Assembly (NCBI GenBank): GCA_930367215.1
Contig: OV884059.1
Coordinates: forward strand, 11,432,945-11,496,944
Direction of reading: 5' to 3'
Length of the DNA: 64,000 nt
Source: Pollenia angustigena
Lineage: Eukaryota > Arthropoda > Insecta > Diptera > Polleniidae
The notes below the pieces were generated by a model. The model was not told the DNA's origin, did not search any database, and saw only the letters and a list, made by a program, of their open reading frames with translations. Every line of letters starts with the position of its first letter. The stretch's first letter is position 1. Both the position numbers and the translations under genes were made by a program. Positions 56,546 to 64,000 of the stretch are shown in pieces.

Positions 56546-57105
56546 TTTTTTATTATTATTTGATAACACTGTACAACAGACAAGAAAATAACAATGTTCT
56601 TCCAACTGATTCTTGTAGAGAAGACTTAAAAAAGATATACGTGAATCGGCGTTTTAAGAGCTTACATCTGAAACTCATTTTACGGCCTGTACACGTTGCA
56701 CCCTTTTGTAGTAAAAAAAAACTTAGAAAATCGTATGATACTTAGGTTTTTGATATAAAGTCTCTTTAGAAGATTTGTTCAGAACATTAAAAGCAAAATT
56801 TTATTGATATACATTGAACCTCTAATTCTTCTATAAATGGTTCTTTTTAAAATTTAAAAAAAAAAAAAACAGAAATAACTTTTAAAACAGGAATGTATGT
56901 TGTTGGAATAATCACTTTTATTCTGCATATGTGTTAGTAGCAAATCGGAACGCTTATAACGCTGGAAAAATTAAACAAATTTTAATAAAACTTAAATTTT
57001 GTGCACTTCTGTAAATAAACATTAAGAAAACCCTTTCAAATGGTGTAATTTTTTTAACAAATCGGTTGACATACAGAGGAAGAAGTGTTCTTAACTTCTT
57101 GCCTT
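56546..57105. other. AT-rich spacer
   Basis: No gene or RNA is recognised. The open frame 56,539-56,745 has no domain. Confidence 0.4.
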
Positions 57106-57107
57106 TG

Positions 57108-57620
57108 CTGATTATACCCACACCACAATAGTGGAGAGGGTATTTTGCATTTGTGCTGATGTGTGTAACGCCTTAAAATAGTGGTCCTAGACCCACCTTA
57201 AAGTATACCGATCTACTCAGAATCACTTTCTGAATCGAACTAACGATGTCCGTCCGGCTGGCTGGGAGGCTGGCTGGCTGGCTGGCTGTCCATGTAACCT
57301 TGTGCGCAAAGTACAGGTCGCAATTTTGGAGATAATTTGATAAAATTTGGGTCATAGGTTTTTATTGGCACAAGGCCAATAAGCCTATTGAAAATGGGCC
57401 GAATCGTCAGACCACGAGGGAAGATAGGGGGAAATTTCTTCCTCTCAGTAACTATCAAACCGATTTTAATGAAATTTAAAACATAGATAGAACCATACTT
57501 ATATGGACACAAAATGTATAAATTTTACAAAGATCTTCTGACGATAGAAAGTGGTGTTTCTTGAAACATGTAAAGATCAACCCGGGTTCAAATCCCAGCT
57601 GAGCCAAGAAAAATTATCAA
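57108..57620 (+). mobile_element. TATACCC-type repeat, variant copy with B-box-like tail
   Basis: The head ATTATACCCACACCACAATA, TGTGCTGATGTGTGTAACG and ATGTCCGTCCGGCTGGCTGG matches the fragment at 13,640. At 57,585 GGTTCAAATCC fits the pol III B box exactly, followed by CAGCTGAGCC. I see no paired A box and no cloverleaf. It is a repeat, not a tRNA gene. Confidence 0.5.
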
Positions 57621-57723
57621 TAAATTTTAATAAAAATTCCAAGTTGTAAAATTCCTTCCCTCAGTGAAAATAATTTAATGAAAATTAAATTTGATGAACT
57701 CAAGCCTAATTAAAGAATATCAA

Positions 57724-57728
<5 letters not shown>

Positions 57729-57754
<26 letters not shown>
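57729..57754. repeat. Poly-A tract
   Basis: An uninterrupted A-run of 26 bp. It could be the tail of a retroposed sequence, but no 5' partner is identified. Confidence 0.8.
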
Positions 57755-59395
57755 TTAACAATTCAATTAACTAAAAATCAAAAATGGTTGTTAAAATTTT
57801 TTTTATAGTGTAAACATTCAATTTTTTAAGTTTCCCATTATTACAAAAAATGTTAATGATTATTATTTAAATCTAAACATTACATTTTTAAATAATTAAA
57901 AGAAATAAAAAAACCATATTGCAAGCTAAAGTAACAAAAAATCTAAAGTTCCACTTTGCACTTAAATTCCGCAATAATTACTCAACCGATTTCAATGAAA
58001 TTTAAAGTGGAGAAAGTTCAAGAATCTATCTGTTGATTAAAAAAAAAAAATTCACTAAAATATCTCCTTCGCTCCAAAAGTTACAGATTTTTGGCCAATG
58101 AAAAACGATTTTCAGCCACTGTGCGCCGCATTAAAAAAAGCATCTGATAGCAATAGCACCTAGGGGTGATCAGTACTTCTGGTCGAACTCTCCCATAAGT
58201 GGCTAAACATTGACCTTTGGGCAGGCCTTTTAGGATCTACTTTGGGTTTAAATGAACAACTATTTTTGATTAAAAATATGAGTAATCGCAATTTTCATAT
58301 GTAAAGTAAATATATGAAATAACAAAATCTAATCAAGTCTTAATTTTATTCTTAAGTTTACGAACTGCCAATGGCGCACGAAAATTCTCTTAATAAAGGG
58401 TCTTGTCCACAAAGGTGTGAAGCCCTCTTCTAACCAAATAAGCCCTGCCTATCTCCTCTTCTTAAACGGGTATGGCGCCATTATTAAACTATTCTCTTAA
58501 TATCAGATATGTTTGTTTTTTTAAAAAATTGCGAAATCGACCTATTTTTTCGGCTAGAGCCCATACAAATATGCTTCCGAAATTAGGATTTTGACACGAT
58601 AGCGCCCATATTATTAGAGCTAGAGCATAGTTGGCTTAGCAATATATACTTTGATCGAGGAGGAATACGATATATTTAATTTTGTTAAAATAACTTTTCA
58701 TTTATTGTGCATGTACTAAATAAATTTAAAATTCTACGCAAGTTTGACTTTACTCTTTAAAAAATCCCCTTTTTATACATCCAGCTTTAAACTGCCTTAT
58801 TAGTCAGCCTCCTTTTCCTTCATATTTTGCATAATTTTGCTACCACTTATATTAAAATTATCATAATGTATCATTTTAATTAATCCTCTTTTGCTATTTT
58901 CCTATCAATAGACAAATAATTCTATAGCAACCCATTTAATCCATCAACATTATTGATTTTACCGTGAAATAGTGAAAATATTTGGCATGCATCTGCATGT
59001 GTAATCCAATAACAAATTGTATTAATTGAAATCTCTTCCCTGTAGGAAGTCAAACACATTTTTAAGTAACTTCAAACTGGTTTTTTTATAACCACATCTA
59101 GTTGATTAAGTGACTTTTTTCCTTGTCGACGATTCATTATTTTAACATGGGCATGTCATAGGCAGTAGTCAATTGGCCCTCTTTGCATGACTTTTAAATT
59201 GACTACTAACTACTTATTTTTCAACCAATTTGTAGTCAATTAATAGTATAGTCGGTTTATAATAAATTATTTAAATTTAAAAAATGTTTTGTCAAATACA
59301 TATGGGCATTTCCCCAGAATGGTCTACCAGGATGAAAAAACAAAATTTTGATTATCATCGTCTTTTATTGTTTATTATTAGAAAAAAAGTCTATG
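57755..59395. other. AT-rich spacer
   Basis: Nothing is recognised beyond CCGATTTCAATGAAATTTAA at 57,990, which resembles 57,460-57,480 in the TATACCC variant. It may be a further fragment of that repeat. Confidence 0.4.
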
Positions 59396-59520
59396 GCCCA
59401 TATTCATAGTCAAAAATAAAGTCGGCTTTTTCTAAAGTCGACTTTAAAACAATGTTATTGACATTATTTAAAGCCGGTTTTAACTTAAAGTCGACTTTAT
59501 TTTTGACTATGAATATGGGG
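59396..59520. mobile_element. Short palindromic MITE
   Basis: The arms CCCATATTCATAGTCAAAAA (plus TAAAGTCG) at the left and their complement at the right enclose a centre that itself contains GTCGACTTTA repeats. CTATG is directly repeated at 59,391-59,395 and 59,521-59,525, a possible 5-bp target duplication. It is 125 bp and non-coding. Confidence 0.75.
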
Positions 59521-59524
59521 CTAT

Positions 59525-59805
59525 GTTTTTATAAAAGAATAATTTCCTAGCATATCTGAGCTGTTTTACCTGAGAAAATTGGGCTGGAAACTGGAAAATT
59601 TTATAATTTCCTGTATTTTCTACTTCTATAAACATTTTTATATGCTTATTTTACATGCAAAAAATATGTTATATGTATTTACATTCTTTCTTCATAATCT
59701 CTCCATTACAATCGATTGTAAAAGGAGTATTAAGTTTATTTGTTAAAGAAATTTGAAGACATTTATGGTAAAATGCATGGTGATAATAATAAAAAAAAAC
59801 ATATG
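59525..59805. other. Spacer
   Basis: Nothing is recognised. Confidence 0.3.
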
Positions 59806-59807
59806 GA

Positions 59808-60200
59808 AAAATCGTACGTTCGCGATCCGTACGTTCGCGACCGGTACATAAGCCAATTAAACAAAAACCAAGAGAGTTATTTTATTTTGTAAATACTGGA
59901 TGGAGACCTTCATTAAAACACTTTTAAAATAAATTAATCACTTTTGAAAATTCCGTTTCATTACGCAGATTTTTACATTTCACTACTGTCAGCCGAAGTT
60001 GACTTCTATATTGCGTGCGTTCGTGACCACACGTTAATAACTTTTATTATTAAAAATTAAACTCGATGAAATCCATCTTTTGTACTAAATATAGAGCTAC
60101 CCAAATGCTATCGAATCGCACAAAAAATGCTAGGAAAAGTTTTGTATTCTATATTATTTGTACATCAAAAGTGTACCAACGTACGTTCGTGACCCCAGGA
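59808..60200. repeat. ACGTTCGYGA-containing segment
   Basis: CGTACGTTCGCGA occurs at 59,812 and 59,828, GTGCGTTCGTGACCACACG at about 60,017, and CGTACGTTCGTGACC at 60,180. This CpG-rich, partly palindromic motif is rare elsewhere in the window. It may mark the ends of an unidentified ~390-bp element. Confidence 0.4.
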
Positions 60201-60261
60201 AATGCCCATATACATATGTACATATGTACATATAAACATACATACATATGAATGTATATTT

Positions 60262-61093
60262 TTATACCCTTCACCGAAGGTAAAAGGGTATATATAACTT
60301 TGTCATTCCGTTTGTAATTTCTACAATATTGTTTCTACACCCTATAAGGTATATATATTCTGGGTCCTTATGAAAAGCGAAGTTCAAATCCGGTTGTCCG
60401 TCTCCCCCCCCCCCCCCCCCCCCCTTCACATTTGTTTACATATACTAGCATAATGCTCAATATGATTTTCGTTATCATCCTTCTTTATTATTTCATCTAT
60501 TTAACGAAACTATTTTAACAAATCGAAACTAGGAATTTTTGTGTTTTTTTGCTACTTAAAAACTCCCTAAAAAGATAAAAGAAATCAAGCACGCATACTT
60601 ACATGCCACAAACTATTTTGGTGAATATATTTCTATATTTCGGTTCACAACTGAAATAAGTTTTATGGTTTACAACTTTGCTATTGTGGTGAATAAAAAC
60701 ATCAAAAGTAATTACAACTCAACACAGTGAAAATTAAACGGGCCATATTTCATTTAAATGATATTGAAACAACGTTCCTTCATGGTTTAGTTGTCTAGCG
60801 GGTGTGTTAAGTTAGAAACTGTGAGTTCTCTGGTTCGAATCTTGTATTTTTAAAAAGAAAATTTTTTGTTAAAATTTTTGTTTGTTTTATGTTCTAAAAA
60901 CGATTTAAAAAAAATATTTACCAGTTTTCGCTTTTTAAATTTAATTTATAATGAAGTTTAAAGTATTGTAAATATGTATGTATACATATGTAAAAATTAT
61001 TTAGTTTTTGTCTAGTTGCTCTGTATTCTGCTCCCGCAATGGTGAAGGGTATATAAGATTCGGCACAGCCGAATATAGCACTCTTACTTGTTA
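60262..61093 (+). mobile_element. TATACCC interspersed repeat, complete copy
   Basis: It starts TTTATACCCTTCACCGAAGG and TAAAAGGGTATATA, passes TATATATTCTGGGTCCTTAT, and ends GAAGGGTATATAAGATTCGG, CACAGCCGAATATAGCACTC, TTACTTGTT. The head and tail are themselves small hairpins (CCTTCACCGAAGGTAAAAGG; CGGCACAGCCG). A poly-C run occupies 60,404-60,424. No protein is encoded. This family is common in higher-fly genomes, to my knowledge. Confidence 0.7.
60780..60850 (+). other. tRNA-like (pol III box) segment inside the repeat
   Basis: TGGTTTAGTTG matches the A-box consensus TRGYNNARNNG. About 40 bp on, GGTTCGAATCT matches the B box with one change. No acceptor stem can be formed. It is tRNA-derived, and could be an internal promoter or simply a captured relic. 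Confidence 0.5.
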
Positions 61094-61106
61094 TATATAC
61101 GTATGT

Positions 61107-62091
61107 ACACTCACAATATTTTGTACGTAAAATTAACTGAAATTGTAATATAAAATAAATGAAACTTCAATTAAAAACCGGTCTACTTATTTTTCGTTTA
61201 TTTTTAACAAAAAGTTTATTTAATTTTTACTGTCAAAAATTCAACACCATATTCAGTAAAAACAATTAAATATTCAGTTATTTTATTAAATTCAGTAATT
61301 TTCGTTTACTCCACAAAAGAGCCGAATTTCTAAAAACTACCAGATAGACACCTGTCCGCTTGTTTTTCTTATAAGCGAGAGAGGGAGAATATTATTATTT
61401 ACTTACCCTGTTACACACATTTGTTTTACTTTTGTTGTACTGGCCACGTTGTTAACAGAAGAACTCTCAATTACAAGACACCAGCAGTATGACCGATATG
61501 GCATTGCAATTATTTTACTTTTAAAATTTGATGTATTTAACTAAATTATTTTAACAAATAGAAAATGGGAAGTGCTTACACAAAACAAGCAATTAATTTT
61601 TTATAGATAAGTAAAAATTAATTTTTGGTAGTTAAATTATATAAAATAACTGAATATTTAATTGTTTTTACTGAATATGGTGTTGAATTTTTGACAGTAA
61701 AATTTTATAAAATAACTGAATATTTATTCGTTTTTACGGAATATGTAGTTAATTTTTTGACAATTAATTTATATAAGATAACTGAATATTCAATTGTTTT
61801 TACGGAATTCGCGGTTGAATTTTTGACAGTAAAAATTAAATGAACTTTTTTTGTTGCTTTAAATTACATTTTTATTTAATTTAACATTAAGAAGAATTTA
61901 ACTCAATCAACGGACAATATTAACTGCAACTGAAAATCCGTATTAATATGCACTTAGTTTTTTGAATAACTGTTAGAATCAGTTAAAAATAAATTTGCTT
62001 GGAATTTTAAATGTTTATTTATTTAAAAATGACTGAACGGAATATTTCTTAAATAAACTACATTCCTTTACTGTAATAATATTGTGAGTGT
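61107..62091. mobile_element. TA-flanked inverted-repeat (foldback-like) element
   Basis: The ends ACACTCACAATATT (61,107-61,120) and the complement (62,078-62,091) sit at TA dinucleotides. Inside, a ~76-bp unit (TTGACAGTAAAA.TTTATAAAA, TAACTGAATATT, GTTTTTACTGAATATG) occurs once in inverted orientation at 61,205-61,300 and three times in direct order at 61,620-61,845. It has no transposase. Confidence 0.65.
61625..61843 (+). repeat. In-frame triple ~25-codon repeat
   Basis: Three ~75-bp tandem units keep one open frame of 72 codons: KLYKITEYLIVFTEYGVEFL, KFYKITEYLFVFTEYVVNFL and NLYKITEYSIVFTEFAVEFL, each followed by a short linker. Unit lengths are multiples of three. Its location inside a foldback-like element makes a real protein unlikely. 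I list it as a repeat, not a gene. Confidence 0.6.
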
Positions 62092-62803
62092 ATGTATATA
62101 AAAAATTTATATAAAAATAATTATTTAAGCAAATTTTGCATCAAATTGCTTTAAATGATGATGTATAATACATGCTGAAATGAAAACGCTACATAATTGC
62201 TTTTACATAAACAGATTTGTATTGATTAAATTTTCAATTATTTTTAATTATTTAAATATGTTTGTAATCAAGGCGAATTAACTACAGGTGGTCTTAAAAG
62301 CCCTGCGGATATAAGCTAAAATCATTGTTGGATGTCAAAATTTTGTTTACTCTCTTTTATTATCTTTGTTTCTGTTTTGTTTTTTTTTCTGTTTTTGACA
62401 TTGAACTATGATTTTACAAAAACAAATTGCTTGTGGTTTTTGTACGAGTTGTACTGGTTGTAGTACCGAGATTACCTGGGATGAATTCGCCTTGTTTGTA
62501 ATATTTTTTTTTTCAATTGACTTTATGCCATGCTTGTTTTACTTATTTTGCTTTTATTTGTGTTTTACGTGTGCCTCTATGCAATATGTTTGGTTGATAT
62601 CTGCATGAGATTTAAACCAATTTGTAGTCATTTGAAAAATAGTTAATTTATAGTTAGTGTTTTTTGCAACTGACTATTTTATTTACTACAGGGTTGTTAA
62701 ACATGTAACACTTATTTATGTATATCAAAATATAGTTAATTATAGATTTTTCCATTTGTACAAATTAAAGCCAACGTGCATGACGTATAAACCAGCTTAA
62801 ATA

Positions 62804-62810
<7 letters not shown>
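62092..62810. other. AT-rich spacer
   Basis: No gene or RNA is recognised. The frame 62,408-62,608 is Cys- and Phe-rich and hydrophobic, without family features. Confidence 0.4.

Positions 62811-62854
<44 letters not shown>
62811..62854. repeat. (GA)n microsatellite
   Basis: An uninterrupted run of about 22 GA units directly upstream of the hAT-like MITE. Confidence 0.95.
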
Positions 62855-62857
<3 letters not shown>

Positions 62858-62876
62858 TTATAGAGTTTCACAAATG

Positions 62877-63422
62877 CAGGGCTGCCAGGTACTTTTTTCC
62901 TTGTCCCCAAAAAATTAAAGAAATATCCCCAAAAATATTTTTCTGTTTGTTTTTTTTCTGACCAAATTTAAAATTTTTTTTTTTTTAAAGTAAAAATAGT
63001 AAGAACAATTTTAATTAGAAATCCCCAAAAATCCCCAAATAAAAATTTTTTGTAAAAAAAATTATTTTATTTTGTTTGTACCCTGAAGGAAAAATAACAT
63101 TAATTTATAAAGTACCTTTAACACTACCTTTTACTAAAATCGTAATCTTAATAAGGACCTTTTACACCGTATAAGTTGTTGATAAGAGTAAGATAAAAGT
63201 TTTGCTACGTTTTTTTTCATATTTTTAATATGAGACAAAGAAAAATAAGCATAAATAATAAAAGGGAAAATATATTTAAAGAATGTAAAATCCCCAAAAA
63301 AATCCCCGAATTTTTTTTTAAATCCCCAAAAAAATCCCCAATCCCCAAATGACTTTCTTTGTCCTATTTGCTCGCATAAAATCCCCAACTTTGAGGATAA
63401 ATCCCCAAGTCTGACAGCCCTG
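62877..63422. mobile_element. hAT-like MITE with perfect 8-bp target duplication
   Basis: The ends CAGGGCTGCCAG and, in reverse complement, CAGGGCTGTCAG are flanked by a perfect CACAAATG duplication (62,869-62,876 and 63,423-63,430). The 546-bp interior has many ATCCCCAAAAA repeats in both halves and no transposase. It belongs with 22,587 and 36,669 by its CAGGGCTG termini. Confidence 0.85.
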
Positions 63423-63599
63423 CACAAATGCCGCTTAAATTAACAACGTTTTTTTATTATGGTACCTAGAAACTCAATTTTTCTATGTCCTCCAATTAAA
63501 TAATTTATATATTTTTATGGGTTTTTGATTTTTGTATCTACTGAAAGAATTAGAAATAAAATTGCTTTCGATCACGACTGCCATAATTAGCCCACGGGC

Positions 63600-63875
63600 T
63601 GGTTTTTCATGGGAGACCTGTACCAAGAGAAACAAGAATTGGACAAAAAAAAAAGCGGATATTCGACCACACATGAGGTCGTAATATTCCATTATAACAA
63701 CGCTTGGCCAATATTTGCAAAACTAATTAAACTAGAAAGTTTTGTCTCAAATGTAATTTTTGGCTTTGCGTTTTACACCATTAGAGCCTATAATATGTAT
63801 TTAGTGTTTCTTTACATAAAAGTTTTCCTTCTTAGCATTAAAAACTGCGAAATATCGGTCAATGTCTTGTAGCAT
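63600..63875 (+). pseudogene. Mariner transposase relic
   Basis: The open frame 63,609-63,872 carries DLYQEKQELDKKKSGY and then THEVVIFHYNNAWPIFAKLI. This matches mariner DL..AL.EKRPEY....KVIFLHDNARPH.AK around the second catalytic Asp, which is Asn here. The segment after it (SFVSNVIFGFAFYTIRAYNM) is a decayed version of the WEVLPHPPYSPDIAPSDY block. The first Asp is not found. It is a dead fragment. Confidence 0.55.
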
Positions 63876-64000
63876 AAACATTTTTAACTTTTTGCATCAA
63901 CTTTTTTAGTTGACGAAAAACAGCTGTTTTAAAATTAACACCGGTTTTAACTTGTAAATTATGCTTTTGCTTATGACCAAAAGCATATTTTAATAAAAGT

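Noticed and set aside
57240..57512. 90-codon minus-strand frame with QPASQPPSQP
   Set aside because: It is a translation of the CTGG-rich head of the TATACCC-type repeat.
57580..57610. tRNA gene suggested by GGGTTCAAATCCCAGC
   Set aside because: Only the T-arm-like part is present. The anticodon and acceptor arms cannot be formed.
63134..63427. 97-codon minus-strand frame with GDWGFFWGFKKKFGDFFGD repeats
   Set aside because: It is a translation of the TCCCCAAAAA repeats of the hAT-like MITE and starts in its TIR.
1..64000. CRISPR arrays, bacterial operons, rRNA
   Set aside because: Base composition, transposon types and absence of dense ORFs show eukaryotic DNA. The tandem repeats have no regular spacer structure.

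Overview
The window is non-coding, AT-rich, repeat-packed DNA from an insect, most likely a higher (calyptrate-like) fly. The basis is the mix of relics: Penelope, Helitrons, hAT and mariner elements, non-LTR tails ending in CCTAACC, and the TATACCC...GGCACAGCCGAATATAGCACTCTTACTTGTT-type interspersed repeat (positions 60,262-61,093). I found no convincing host protein-coding gene, rRNA or functional tRNA. It reads as an intergenic region or a giant intron that has collected nested transposons of very different ages.

The only intact long genes are two 822-codon ORFs (48,533-51,001 and 51,462-53,930) of a Penelope-like element (PLE). Each encodes a reverse transcriptase followed by a GIY-YIG endonuclease. 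The two copies are in direct tandem with a unit of about 2.93 kb, separated and bounded by about 391-bp Penelope LTR-like repeats (PLTRs). They are preceded by a 5'-fused inverted 3' fragment (47,113 to about 48,120). The whole composite is bounded by a 16-bp direct repeat and sits inside a roughly 121-bp palindromic MITE. Each PLTR, and the inverted piece, carries a 44-nt hammerhead-ribozyme-like motif. Near-identity of the copies indicates recent insertion. The MITE itself lies between two inverted arrays of a ~118-bp repeat (45,110-45,870 and 54,510-54,900).

Layout. 1-12 kb: a non-LTR tail, a 1.3-kb TA-flanked inverted-repeat element, AT-rich spacer and a degenerate tandem array at 10.1-11.2 kb. 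12-18.7 kb: a mariner-superfamily transposase relic, a MITE, non-LTR tails and a GATCT-type minisatellite invaded by a MITE. 18.9-21.1 kb: a Helitron helicase relic split by a 1-kb MITE. 22.5-27 kb: a hAT-like MITE with a nested mini-Helitron, a dispersed repeat in three copies, a mariner relic and a short MITE. 28.6-31.5 kb: the same minisatellite invaded by a complete but decayed hAT element and a solo LTR. 32.6-40.5 kb: mariner relics, MITEs, a 1.24-kb hAT-like element and a mini-Helitron. 41-46 kb: tandem arrays and a 598-bp duplication in a non-LTR relic. 47-54.4 kb: the Penelope composite. 55-64 kb: TATACCC repeats, MITEs and another mariner relic.

The elements do not form a pathway. 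Their relation is stratigraphic, because which one interrupts which gives relative ages. The Penelope copies are the youngest and the only ones likely to be functional.
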